Positions 45,601 through 52,990 of a stretch of 64,000 bases of DNA are shown piece after piece. The position numbers were made by a program, and so were the translations under genes. Under the pieces are notes generated by a model, which saw nothing but the letters and a program-made list of their open reading frames with translations, made no database searches and was not told the DNA's origin. The first letter of the stretch is position 1. Each line of letters starts with the position of its first letter. Source of the DNA: an uncultured Clostridia bacterium (GTDB lineage: Bacteria > Bacillota > Clostridia > Christensenellales > Borkfalkiaceae); contig CANREM010000009.1 in assembly GCA_947629675.1 (NCBI GenBank), forward strand, positions 1-64,000. The letters run 5' to 3'.

Positions 45601-48600
45601 GTCGCCCGAGGCAGAGATCTCCGTCTCCCCCGCCTGCACGGTGAGCTTTTCGATATGGAGCTTCAAAATGTCAGACTTGAAGAGTTTGGAGATGTAGTCG
45701 ATATATTGGAGAATATCGGCGTACCCCGCCTTCTCCTCGTCGGTCAGCGCAGTAAAGCCGGTTTCCGAACCCGTCGCGGTGATCGTTGCGCCGAGGATGG
45801 AGAGCGTGAGACCGCCGTTTTGTTCCACTTCGACCGTAATATTGCCGAGCTTGATGTCCTTGCCGAGAAGTTTTGCGAGAAGTTCCGTTCCCTTGACGGT
45901 GAGCGTGAGGGAATCCGCGCCCTCCTTCCTTTCCTCTGCAAGTTCGAAGTAGTCGTCGAGGTTGAGGGAGAGAATGGTCTCGAGGATGTCGATGAGCTTG
46001 CTCTTCTGGTCCTCGGTGAGAGCGGCCTTAAGCGGCGTGCGGGCAGAGAGCCTGCGGCCGAGAGGCTCGCTCGGGCTGTCGTTCTTCGAGAATAGCCCCT
46101 TGACAAGATCGATAATCGCCTTTGCCTCTGCCTTGATCTTCGCACCGTCGAGGTTGAGATAGATATAGCCGTCCTTGTCGTAGGCGATGCCGAGGGAAAT
46201 TTTTGTCTCCCCTTTCGTGATGGTGATGTCCGCGCGAACCTGTGTATTCTTAATATTCTTAACATCGATGAAGAGGTCGCCTGCGATCGCGAAGTCCTTA
46301 TCACTGTAATTGACTGTGATCTTGATGTAGTCTTGCTTGAAGATGTTCACCACGCTGTCCACATAGGTGGAGAGGTCGGTATAGTCCGCTTCGTCCAATG
46401 TGATGGTGAGCCGGTCGCTTCTGCCCGAAACGGAGAGGTTCGCGCCGAGGATGGTAAGGGCAAGGCTATCCCTTTCAAGCTGAACGCCGATGTCGCCGAG
46501 CTTGAAGTCGCCGAGGGAGACCTTGAGCTTTTCGAGAAGCTGTGTGCCGTCCACAAGGATGGTGAGAACGTCTTCTTTTTCGCTCAAAGAGATGAGCTTG
46601 TTGAAATCGTCGAAGAGGCCTTCGAAGGCATCATCGGGTATTGTGATGTCGGAAAGTTCGTCCGTTCCCGAGACGCCGAGGTAACCGAGGATGAGGGCGA
46701 CTGCCGAGGCGGTATTCGCCTTGAACTTGAAGTCGTCCTTCCCTTCTTCTCTTGCAAGAGTGAGATAGAGATACCCGTCCTTGTAGATGAGGTCGAGGTG
46801 CTTGTTTGCGCCCTTGTAGCCGAGGTTGAGGGCGGCGGTCGCCGTCTTGCTCTCGGTATCGAAGGAGACCTTCCCTTCGATCGTGAGATCGTTCTTCGCG
46901 TAAGAGATCGTGAGGTCGTATGCCTTGTTGCGGAAGAGCTCGACGGCAAAGTCGACATACTTCACAAGGTCGATGTAGTCTTCCTTATCAGCAATGCCCT
47001 TAAAGTTATCGGTGCCAACTGCGGAAAGGGTTGCATCAATGGTAAACTTCTCCGCCACAACGGACAGGCCGAGGCTGTCCGTCGCGACTTCGAGCTGAAT
47101 GCTGTCGAGCTTGAAGTCGGAGCCGAGGAGCTTCATGAGTTTTTCGCCGTTGACGGCAAGGGCGAGAACGTTGTTTTCGACATTCACGCCGAAGAGGTCT
47201 TTCTCGGCAAAGATTGCCGCAAGACGGAGCGCGTGCGCCGCCGCGGGTTCTTTATTCTTGAGTTTGTCGATGAGGGTCTTGATGTCCTCGATGCTCGCCT
47301 TGAGCTTGACGCCGCCAAGTTCGAGATAGAGGGTATTCTTGCCGTTTTCTTTCTCGTAGTAGAGCGTGAGCGTGAGAGACTTTTCGCCCACTCCCAAAGT
47401 GAGCGTGCCGCCCGCGAGAGAGCCGTCCGTCTTGATGTCGATGTCGCCCGAAGCAGAGATCTCCGTCTCCCCTGCCTGCACGGTGAGCTTTTCGATATGG
47501 AGCTGCAAGATTTCAGACTTGAAGAGTTTGGAGATGTAGTCGATATATTGGAGAATATCGGCGTACCCCGCTTTCTCCTCGTCGGTCAGCGCAGTAAAGC
47601 CGTCTTTGCTACCCGTCGCAGTGATCGTTGCGCCGAGGACGGAGAGCGTGAGGCCGCCGTTTTGTTCCACTTCGACCGTAATATTGCCGAGCTTGATGTC
47701 CTTGCCGAGAAGTTTTGCGAGAAGTTCCGTTCCCTTGACGGTGAGCGTGAGGGAATCCGCACCCTCCTTCCTTTCCTCCGCAAGTTCGAAGTAGTCGTCC
47801 AAATTGAGCGAGAGAATGGTCTCGAGGATGTCGAGGATCTTATTCTTCTGCTCCTCCGTGAGCGCGGCCTTAAGCGGCGTGCGGGCAGAGAGCCTGCGGC
47901 CGAGAAGCTCGCCGCTGTCTTGCTCCGAATTGTCATTCTTTGAGAAGAGACCCTTGATGCGGTCGATGATCTGCTGCGCACTTGCCTTGATCTTCGCGCC
48001 ATCGAGGTTCAGATAGATATAGCCGTCCTTGTCGTAGGCGATGCCGAGCTTGATCGATGTCCCATCCTTCTCGATGGTGATGTCCGCACGGGCCTGCTTG
48101 CCCTTGACGTCGATGGAAATCTTGCCATTCACCTTGAACGGATCCGCCTCTTTCCCATAGGCAAGGCTCAAAGTGATGTAGTCCTGTTTGAAAACATTGA
48201 CGACGCTGTCGAGATAGCCCGAGAGGTCGGTGTAACCCGTCTTTTCCTCATCGGTGAGGGTGGAGAGCGTCGCGCCGCTTCCGTTCACTTCGACACTGAG
48301 TCCCTTGACGGAGGCATAGAGGAAGTTTTCTGCGATCTGCAGGTCCACTTCTCCGAGGTCGAGGTCGATGCCGAGTGCCTTCAGAAGGGCGGAACCGTCG
48401 AGAAGGACGGTGAGGATGCGTGCGTCCCCTTCCTCCGTCTCGTGAAGGGTGAGAAGCCCTTCGAGGCTCGTGTCGAGGACTCTGTCAAGCCCCTCTTCCC
48501 AAGTCGCGCCGTCCTCCGAGAGGCCGAGATAGCCCGCGAGAAGGGCGATTGCCCCCGCCGTCTTTGCCTTGAGATGATAGGAATTGCCGAGGGCGAGATA

Positions 48601-51600
48601 GAACCAGCCGTCCTCATAGGCGAAGGAGACCTCTTTCGCCGCCTCTTTATAGATGAGGATGAGACTGCCGCGGGCGAGTTTCTTTGCGGTGTCGAAGGAG
48701 ACGTCGGCGCGGACTTTGAGAGATGTCCCGTTATAGGAAGCCGTGACTTTATAGGTATTGTTGGCAAAGAGATCGAGGAGGTATTTCCCGTAAGTGACGA
48801 TATCGACATACCCCTCTGTGTTCTGCTTTTCGAACGCTTCGCCGCCGCGGACGGAGAGGGCGAGCTTTCCGTCCATGACATGGAGAGAGATGTGCCCTTC
48901 CGTATCCAAAGAAAGTGCCACATCGCCAAGGTCGAAAGAGAGTCCGAGGGCGGAAAGAAGCTGCGTCCCCTTCACCGTGAGGGTGAGGGTACTGTCCGCG
49001 CCGCTTTGCACCTCTGAAAGAGTAAAGAATTCGCCGAGGTCGAAGGAGAGCAATTTTTCGAGGACGGTAAGCCCTTCCTCTTCCTGCGTTTCCACGTCTG
49101 AAGCCCTGCCCCTTACGTTTGCGGGCTTTACTTTTTGGATGAGCGACTTGACAAGGTCCACCGCATCCGTGACGTTCGCCCGAAGTTTGACGCCGTCGAT
49201 GGCGAGATAGATGATGTTCTCTTCCTTCGTCCAAAGAAGGGAGATCGCATGTTCCGTCTTGCTCCCCTCTTTGTTCCGGTAGGCGAGGGTAAGGTCGCCC
49301 TGTGCGGCCGTGCCGTCGAGAAGAATGTCGATGGCACCCTGAAGCGAGATCTTTTCGCCTCCGTCGTAGCTGACGTTGACCGTGAGAGCCTTTGCATTTG
49401 CAAATGCAGCGACCGCGCCGAGGTAATCGGTGATGTCGAGGAACTGCCCGCTCGGCCCCTCGAAAGAGGAACCTGCCGCCGCCGTGAGAACGATCTTGCC
49501 GAGTTTGGCGGTCGCACCCTTCCCATCGACCGCAAGGCGGAGATCGCCGAGGTCGAGAGAGACGCCGAAGAGGGAGAGAAGTTTTCCGCTCGCAACCGTG
49601 ATATGCAGTGCGCCGTCCGATTCCCAAAGTTCGGGGATGAGTTCGGAGAAGTTTGCTCCGAGGAGTGCTTTGATGGCGTCGATCTCCTCGCCGCTGCTGC
49701 CGAGATCAAGGAGACCGCCGAGAAGCTCTGCCCCCTCCTCTACATTCACTTTGAGGCGGATATTATCTACGGCAAGGAAGATCTCCCCGCCTTCGTAGAA
49801 GATGTCCACGTCCTTCTGCTTGTTGCCGGAGATGAGAGAGAGGGTGGCGGCGACATTGAAGGATCTAAGGTCGATGTCCACCCTGCCCGCGATCCCGAGA
49901 CTGCCGATGGGAACATTCACATTGAGGGCAAGGTAGCCGCTTTGATAGATCTCCAGAATGGTCTTTGCATAGGGCACGATCTCGGAGTAGCCGTCGACGG
50001 AATATTCGAAAGCATTGCCCGCCTTGATCTCAGCCGAAACGCCGTCCGCCGTGAGGGTGATGCCTTTCTCTTCGATGGAGAGGGCAATATCGCCGAGGTC
50101 GAAGGAAAGCCCGAGGGCATGAAGAAGATCCGTCCCCGCGACCGTGAGGGTGAGGGTATCCTCCTTTGCGGAGAGCTTGACAAGTTCGGAGAAGTTAAGG
50201 GCGAAGAGGTCCGCAACGATCTTGAGAGCATCGCCGTCCCCGGAGGGGATCTCGACAAATTCCCGGACGAGTCCGATGGCATCCTTTACATTCGCCTTGA
50301 TGCGAAGGCCATCGACCGTGAGATAGAGTTCTCCGTCCGCATAGAGGACTTCGAGCGTTTTCGGAGTACCCATGTACGAGAGGGTGAACGTCCCTTTCGC
50401 GGCGAGTTTCTTCACATCGAGGGTGAGGCCGCCCGTCACGGAGAGCGTTTCGCCCGTGTAGGAGACCTCGGCCGCAAGGTAGCCGCCCGAGACAAGCTCT
50501 GCGATGCGTGCGGCGTAGGGAACGATGTCGGTATATCCTTCGGGCGTGAAGGTGAACGTCTCCCCCTTCTTCAGGGAAACGGTCACGCCGAGCGCGCCCA
50601 AAGAGAGCGTTTCGGGAGCGATCTCGAGGGAGACGTCGCCGAGCGCGAAGTCGATGCCGAGGGCACTCAAAATATTCGTCCCGCGCAGAAGGAGATGCAG
50701 TTTGCTCTCCTCCCCGGTGGCGATGACGTTTTGCGCAAATTCGGAGGAGAGGAGATTTCCGACCACATCCCCTATATCCAACGATAGCCCGCCTTCCGTG
50801 AGCGAGCTGAAATCGAGATATTTCGAAATGAGAGAACCTGCGTCGGAAATGCCCGCACGCAGTTTGATGCCGTCGAGGTCGAGATAGACCGTCCCCTCCT
50901 TATAGGCGAGAGAGACCTTCTTTTCCGCATTGTAAGCGGGGAGCTTCACGGCAATGTCTCCCTTCAAAGCGAACGGGGAGACGGCGATGTCGATGCCGCC
51001 TACGACCTGTACGCCGTGCCCTTCATAGCCGAGATCGGCGTGAAGCGCGGGCGAGGTGAAGAGATCGACAAGGCTTTGGATGTGCGGAACAAGTTCGATA
51101 TAGTCCGCCTTCTCCCCCTCCTTGAGGGCGGGGATGGCCTCGCCGCCGAAGGAGATATCCGCGCCGATCGCAAGCCCGTCGAGGTCGAGCGAGACGGCAG
51201 CATGGTCGAGGGTGACATTCTTTTCCTCGTCCACATTGAAGTAGAAGTCGATGGGGATCTCGTAGCCGAGAAGGGGCAGTCTGGAATGCAGTTCCGCCTT
51301 CCCGTCCTCTGCTTTGAATTCGCCGTTTGCGAGCGCGCCGAGAAGATCGTCGGTGTTGAGTCCGCCGCCCTCTTCCTCTTCTGCCTCCGCCGCAGGCTGT
51401 GCGGGCGTGAGGAGGGAGAGCAGCTCGGAGAGGGAGAGCGAGAGTTTGGCACCGCCGTAACTGATGTATGCCTTCCCCCCTTCCACCCAGAGGTTGAGTG
51501 CCCCAAGCCCGACGCGCGCCTCGATGGCACCGACGTCAAAGGCAGAAAGATCTGTCTTGCTCAGGTCCACAAAGGCGGTCCCCGCTGTCTGCTTTCCGCC

Positions 51601-52782
51601 GATCGAGAGGTCGAGCTTCAGCGTCGTAGGCTCGGCAAGGAGCGGTCCGAACGCGCCCGCCAAGGCATCGAGTGCAGTGATGGGACGTTCGAAATCGGTA
51701 TCGGGAGCCGCATCCATGTAGTGTTGGAAGTATTCTTCGTAGGCGTCGGGATAGGGATTATCCGTCTCGTTGTAAGGCTCGTAAGAATAGGTGGTGGTGC
51801 CGCCGCCCTTGCAGGGAGCCTTGATGGGACCGTATGCCGCGCTGTAATTTTCCTCCACGACCGTCGCATAGGTCACCCAATTTTCATCGAAGTAGTAGGT
51901 GATGTTGAGGGAGGTAAATTCGGGGGCCTCGGGAAGTCCGCCCGTGAAGATCATCTGGTTGATGTAGTAGGCGTTCGCGCCCTTGACGATGGTATTGCCG
52001 TTTGCATCCTTGTCCGTCCAGATGTCCGGATTCATCACAAAATCCGCTCTGTAGAGCGTTCCCCCATCCTGCCGTGCCCGCCTTATGGCCGCCCGTGCGG
52101 CAGCTTTTTCGGGATAATACAATTCGTATTCCTCATCGGTCGCCTCGCGGACGGTGGAGGAAAGCACGGTGTTCGGCTCGATGACGTAGGGGCTGAGTTC
52201 ATATGCGGGAAGGCCGTTTATGGACTTGAACCCATTCTCACCTGAGATCGTCATGTTGCGGTAGGGATCGCCGCTCTGCCAAGGAGTGTCCAATTTATCG
52301 TAGGTGGAGGAGCCGCCCGCAGCCTCACGCCAAAGGACGCGGTCGTTGTCCTTTACATAACAAAATTCCCGCGCGGCATTCACGAGAGAACTTTCCGTGA
52401 TGTCCGCCGAGATGAGCATGCCGTCCTTATAGTACTTGTATGTATGTACGTCCTGTGTGACGACGGTATTCACATATCCCGAATACTCGCCGTACCACTC
52501 CGTCTGCTGGGCGAAAGTCCAATTGAGGCGGCCGAAGATGTCGACGGGATCGTAGCCGCCGGAAGCGGTATAGACCTCCCCCTGTTCCACGGGCGTTATG
52601 ACGGAGCCGTAGGAAAGATCGACGGCATTGCGTTTCGCCTCCTTTGTAAATGCGGCGATGATGCTCCCCGCACCGACGCCCACGGCGACGAGTGCGGAGA
52701 GGACGGCGACGGCCTTCATGCCGCCGCTCCAATGGCCGCTCCTGATCCCTGAATGTTTGACGGGTTTGCTATTATAACGCAT
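36640..52782 (-). CDS. Giant secreted/membrane-anchored repeat protein, about 5,380 residues
   Basis: A single 16.1-kb frame. The start was moved from GTG 52809 to ATG 52782 (AAGGAGG 6 nt upstream). A basic N-terminus and one hydrophobic helix (about 23-45) form a signal peptide or anchor. Residues ~50-690: a unique region, then a first degenerate unit. Residues ~690-3,350: about 14 tandem units of ~180-205 residues, each with the pattern 'LTLTVKGTQLLSALGLSFDL'-GDVALS, a Y-x-DI-x-Y helix, then alternating strands ending 'GYIYLNLDGAKIKA'. Residues ~3,350-4,420: related but divergent beta-rich sequence. Residues ~4,430-5,260: Listeria-Bacteroides (InlB B-type) repeats ('REGYTFKGWD'). Residues ~5,266-5,380: an AT-rich C-terminal cassette. 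No LPxTG or SLH motif was seen. Function unknown. The units vaguely recall LolA/LppX or repeating-beta-groove lipid carriers; adhesin or cell-surface fibre are alternatives. Confidence 0.9.
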   Translation of the reverse strand: MRYNSKPVKHSGIRSGHWSGGMKAVAVLSALVAVGVGAGSIIAAFTKEAKRNAVDLSYGSVITPVEQGEVYTASGGYDPVDIFGRLNWTFAQQTEWYGEYSGYVNTVVTQDVHTYKYYKDGMLISADITESSLVNAAREFCYVKDNDRVLWREAAGGSSTYDKLDTPWQSGDPYRNMTISGENGFKSINGLPAYELSPYVIEPNTVLSSTVREATDEEYELYYPEKAAARAAIRRARQDGGTLYRADFVMNPDIWTDKDANGNTIVKGANAYYINQMIFTGGLPEAPEFTSLNITYYFDENWVTYATVVEENYSAAYGPIKAPCKGGGTTTYSYEPYNETDNPYPDAYEEYFQHYMDAAPDTDFERPITALDALAGAFGPLLAEPTTLKLDLSIGGKQTAGTAFVDLSKTDLSAFDVGAIEARVGLGALNLWVEGGKAYISYGGAKLSLSLSELLSLLTPAQPAAEAEEEEGGGLNTDDLLGALANGEFKAEDGKAELHSRLPLLGYEIPIDFYFNVDEEKNVTLDHAAVSLDLDGLAIGADISFGGEAIPALKEGEKADYIELVPHIQSLVDLFTSPALHADLGYEGHGVQVVGGIDIAVSPFALKGDIAVKLPAYNAEKKVSLAYKEGTVYLDLDGIKLRAGISDAGSLISKYLDFSSLTEGGLSLDIGDVVGNLLSSEFAQNVIATGEESKLHLLLRGTNILSALGIDFALGDVSLEIAPETLSLGALGVTVSLKKGETFTFTPEGYTDIVPYAARIAELVSGGYLAAEVSYTGETLSVTGGLTLDVKKLAAKGTFTLSYMGTPKTLEVLYADGELYLTVDGLRIKANVKDAIGLVREFVEIPSGDGDALKIVADLFALNFSELVKLSAKEDTLTLTVAGTDLLHALGLSFDLGDIALSIEEKGITLTADGVSAEIKAGNAFEYSVDGYSEIVPYAKTILEIYQSGYLALNVNVPIGSLGIAGRVDIDLRSFNVAATLSLISGNKQKDVDIFYEGGEIFLAVDNIRLKVNVEEGAELLGGLLDLGSSGEEIDAIKALLGANFSELIPELWESDGALHITVASGKLLSLFGVSLDLGDLRLAVDGKGATAKLGKIVLTAAAGSSFEGPSGQFLDITDYLGAVAAFANAKALTVNVSYDGGEKISLQGAIDILLDGTAAQGDLTLAYRNKEGSKTEHAISLLWTKEENIIYLAIDGVKLRANVTDAVDLVKSLIQKVKPANVRGRASDVETQEEEGLTVLEKLLSFDLGEFFTLSEVQSGADSTLTLTVKGTQLLSALGLSFDLGDVALSLDTEGHISLHVMDGKLALSVRGGEAFEKQNTEGYVDIVTYGKYLLDLFANNTYKVTASYNGTSLKVRADVSFDTAKKLARGSLILIYKEAAKEVSFAYEDGWFYLALGNSYHLKAKTAGAIALLAGYLGLSEDGATWEEGLDRVLDTSLEGLLTLHETEEGDARILTVLLDGSALLKALGIDLDLGEVDLQIAENFLYASVKGLSVEVNGSGATLSTLTDEEKTGYTDLSGYLDSVVNVFKQDYITLSLAYGKEADPFKVNGKISIDVKGKQARADITIEKDGTSIKLGIAYDKDGYIYLNLDGAKIKASAQQIIDRIKGLFSKNDNSEQDSGELLGRRLSARTPLKAALTEEQKNKILDILETILSLNLDDYFELAEERKEGADSLTLTVKGTELLAKLLGKDIKLGNITVEVEQNGGLTLSVLGATITATGSKDGFTALTDEEKAGYADILQYIDYISKLFKSEILQLHIEKLTVQAGETEISASGDIDIKTDGSLAGGTLTLGVGEKSLTLTLYYEKENGKNTLYLELGGVKLKASIEDIKTLIDKLKNKEPAAAHALRLAAIFAEKDLFGVNVENNVLALAVNGEKLMKLLGSDFKLDSIQLEVATDSLGLSVVAEKFTIDATLSAVGTDNFKGIADKEDYIDLVKYVDFAVELFRNKAYDLTISYAKNDLTIEGKVSFDTESKTATAALNLGYKGANKHLDLIYKDGYLYLTLAREEGKDDFKFKANTASAVALILGYLGVSGTDELSDITIPDDAFEGLFDDFNKLISLSEKEDVLTILVDGTQLLEKLKVSLGDFKLGDIGVQLERDSLALTILGANLSVSGRSDRLTITLDEADYTDLSTYVDSVVNIFKQDYIKITVNYSDKDFAIAGDLFIDVKNIKNTQVRADITITKGETKISLGIAYDKDGYIYLNLDGAKIKAEAKAIIDLVKGLFSKNDSPSEPLGRRLSARTPLKAALTEDQKSKLIDILETILSLNLDDYFELAEERKEGADSLTLTVKGTELLAKLLGKDIKLGNITVEVEQNGGLTLSILGATITATGSETGFTALTDEEKAGYADILQYIDYISKLFKSDILKLHIEKLTVQAGETEISASGDIDIRTDGTLAGGTLTLGVGEKSLTLTLYYEKENGKNTLYLELGGVKLKASIEDIQALIDKLKNKEPASAHALRLAAIFAEKDLFGVNVENNVLALAVNGEKLMKLLGSDFKLDSIQLEVATDSLGLSVVAEKFTIDATLSAVGTDNFKGIADKEDYIDLVKYVDFAVELFRNKAYDLTISYAKNDLTIEGKVSFDTESKTATAALNLGYKGANKHLDLIYKDGYLYLTLAREEGKDDFKFKANTASAVALILGYLGVSGTDELSDITIPDDAFEGLFDDFNKLISLSEKEDVLTILVDGTQLLEKLKVSLGDFKLGDIGVQLERDSLALTILGANLSVSGRSDRLTITLDEADYTDLSTYVDSVVNIFKQDYIKITVNYSDKDFAIAGDLFIDVKNIKNTQVRADITITKGETKISLGIVYDKDGYIYLNLDGAKIKAEAKAIIDLVKGLFSKNNSSSEPLGRRLSARTPLKAALTEDQKNKILGILETILSLNLDDYFELAEERKEGADSLTLTVKGTELLAKLLGKDIKLGNITVEVEQNGGLTLSVLGATITATGSKDGFTALTDEEKAGYTDVLQYVQWAKDIFSSEAKAIGVSISAGDLKIDVSLDVIKGNAFMKGEITLNYRSVEEKTFSFIYEKKEGEEGNTEGWLYLDLDGVKIKAKTENILNLLKSLFQKVTGKEAGKSETIALGYAVAVISEAETLSFESFDTFSLTEEGGVLTLTLSGEKLMDLLGEKVKSLLGEKFSLESVGLSISQNVFSVSADASASGKDIALEVSLSKSDKTALTDEDTKDLPTYIDVLKYGEMVKDILASNSLQADIRATIGGKPLTLSLKFKKDFTMAQGTLIYGSLNLDLIYVLEEHQTEGAETSTKDVLIYVKVGENVKLMANVSEVIRIIKDEKTKKEARGRIAPIALSDADMDTLERLLSLDFGKVFELKEELAAAVDESDSLTVTIATADLLKAFGVNFNLGDVIVTIEKGSIMLDLPDKAGLHIDLYGTTRAPQLEKPAEGDYHDITPIVKRVVDLIEAQEIEFSGDLTIGELKLAIEQGVFSWKEENKKFYLKASLGDIHLELLIIGEKAKLKVGSFGVEFAFSDIGDLIEAVKGLIARVKATIADIKKNITGTFSRDDLVGSLQGIVDVLNDLIGFLGGSKDAAAAAVSAKEVLNMGGMQLVSSALTPDENARTKLFGFSLGKLTIELFDETKFEDRGLLGLGLTVGDETKTTLSATVNTAVFTGDFPEIAGDFYNLRDFIDMLGYAGDAVALMSASNLTATIGGSVTSTNTAMYTTEGNEGLVYDISGNMQYASGGSFPIKLDMDENVIEVNTDFFLHFNLYIKAGTQQTMVNGSPVDTTPKNLYIDIFITDCDLERATDGELDFFVSVSQIGEGNEGYNPLKLYAPAKEILTILSGVASILGMDAVTYVNQYLIQPLLDEDMVARLKGLGVSLVPTILDMLLKDTDETESSATIANNVVIPEDAFGVQFGNVKLQFKSEKDGDTSYLTLLGITTEEEEKSGDATYTKTSDLAFEFSRVGSAEKKPTDLTGFFDIEGVDELVLALARTATHKATFDEVTQGIAGSTDEYVRNDLFYIDGSLHLDLSLIGIELEAININVVGLTVNFDANNQISLNAKLSYPGVRNVLAGLAGSSVIIKGDTVLDLTIKDGMMYLRRTQSTYFDGSTSKDLIPKEVIYRAMPLANFAKDTTTMMNNICFMFNLSEELISTIMGSIGGGTGGGTAASSDLGDLLSKYIKSATYKPSETAEGDLLYELILNGAGLTNSDSFEDITVNLGVEKGVLRSINIPNFSIASVVNINADLRLRNPEYKFDEGCYDKTESIADILEQAMANKLKVVDWLETTYLEGQLATVVYSLGGKEVGKQQIVFDPTTKELYANFSYPSIKNFLEKNPELALDGYTYEWEPFDTSAFKSEMTIYARPKANVYDLTFIIKPEDVEAYGVTPEQLAAAGYSWDASQNAYTKLFHWTYDSENYIDLPYITTKVGKIIGFRCPNEKLHNESHRGLDFYNQPTVEYRAEWEYIDYTVTFDLGNGQSAVKKPGHFGGKVEYPVDPIREGYTFKGWDIPAVEGSHTIAGNVTIHAIWEPNTYHITLVSDQPIDGFALIDGHYEKVIEYVYDSDTSLPANVETEGYILNGWSLSKEDTSTHYTKVPLTSDDLTLYAVWKLRGVDVRFVVKAEDSESGKDIVVEIKDFTPGDKLSNLPKVPNRDGYTGVWDFSEDYTVPFGGDTIYAKYTGITYYIHEYSLKRIDGFEEVKGNFDSEGIQGTSYWRKTYAYVYGGTPHPLTLGASEDVRGFDFDAYYTERFGQGIKIDPAVINDWLISKIFKFRVGDSKDFYEQNVLFANWIDNSVEVHLYSDYDFTGRMGVDIDGYYKSVKKMEGDYDITEETLTLTERSDLRRLGWWYQDNAGNWTAITNVERFRNTDLKTQATVKIFAMWIEDIDIKITSFHTNNMLGGAQYNIGGTLTGGLPSGSKSGDIYDAVKMTPTTTGYYVLFNRDGSTSDTPGGQQNITVTRDPITNVGSFSQTGMNSGTFGAFVWTERATYGGVVMRMEFKYGSDSIVFYGGDVVSMATYTVTYHHEGGEVVKAVSDVRTGYNGRYDMSAFSDWGITVADLKFDNTVYADELAAENKIACPQDGSRQNEGKYEWPHRAITGNADIYPAFVLDPVPVTFTSNFKFSDAWKASADGKSFTYTTKMRPYSTIEFIANGVVFKSYTVEEGKQLQTFAVPTDLPKAAEVRNGYWTEESALIGEYGATFIVQYKPDTIIYYSELGFTITVEDAVYGFDAKMEYSFEYSSEHTLIVPDGSATTVNGVTYKFLGWYAKDADGKWEKLPDKLQITASEEPIRAHAMWLSELKVSISSASRKFDWGYKYNARVEILSGGELIGEPKESNLISIYMTFTYYVNNDGKQGGTGNGTKVNEHNERATTDALSNQGWDRKSYLCCDVNIQYKWNGTLIGETTGFATHGV
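42650..50710 (-). repeat. Coding array of about 14 tandem ~180-205-codon units
   Basis: Counted from the recurring 'L-x-V-x-G-x-x-LL-x-x-LG-x-x-F-x-LGD' core: variants include GTNILSALGIDFALGD, GTDLLHALGLSFDLGD, GSALLKALGIDLDLGE, GTELLAKLLGKDIKLGN (x3), GEKLMKLLGSDFKLDS (x2) and GTQLLEKLKVSLGDFKLGD (x2). N-terminal units are well diverged from each other; the middle ones are nearly identical in blocks of three. Confidence 0.85.
43880..47930 (-). repeat. 1,842-bp nearly identical tandem duplication inside the giant gene
   Basis: Landmarks recur at a constant 1,842-bp offset: ORF shadows at 43902/45744/47586, 44505/46347, 44742/46584 and 45257/47099, and AGGCTCGCTC at 44221/46063. That is 614 codons, i.e. 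three units, present about 2.2 times, with only scattered differences by eye. The frame is kept across both junctions. Confidence 0.9.
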
Positions 52783-52818
52783 TTTGACCCTCCTTCGCAA
52801 AGAAGTCACAACACGATG

Positions 52819-52990
52819 ATGACATGTGTAATATTGGTTTATGACATCATTCTACCAACTTTATGACAGCTTGTCAAGAAAATGACAGAAAAAATTTGAA
52901 ATTTCATAAAAAAATCCACCCTTTAGGGTGGAGAGGAAGTTTTCAGGCAGGTTTTCGGAGGTCACAGGCCCGTATGACAGGACTATGACA
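52819..52990 (-). promoter_or_regulatory. Promoter region of the giant gene with six ATGACA (TGTCAT) hexamers
   Basis: Minus-strand promoter -35 TTGACA (52872-52877), 17 nt, -10 TAGAAT (52849-52854). ATGACA on the plus strand occurs at 52819, 52841, 52863, 52882, 52974 and 52985. The first three are spaced exactly 22 bp, and the fourth is 19 bp further. They flank and overlap the promoter and may be direct-repeat operator sites. Confidence 0.6.
52908..52932 (-). terminator. Terminator of the GH3 gene
   Basis: TCCACCC-TAAA-GGGTGGA followed by TTTTTTTAT on the minus strand, about 50 bp past the GH3 stop. Confidence 0.85.

Noticed and set aside
37003-51539. Long plus-strand ORFs opposite the giant gene (e.g. 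37003-39816, 40807-43191, 44491-46095, 46333-47943, 49135-50787)
   Set aside because: They are antisense shadows of the G/C-rich minus-strand frame. They are biased in composition, lack ribosome binding sites, and are copied along with the 1,842-bp duplication.
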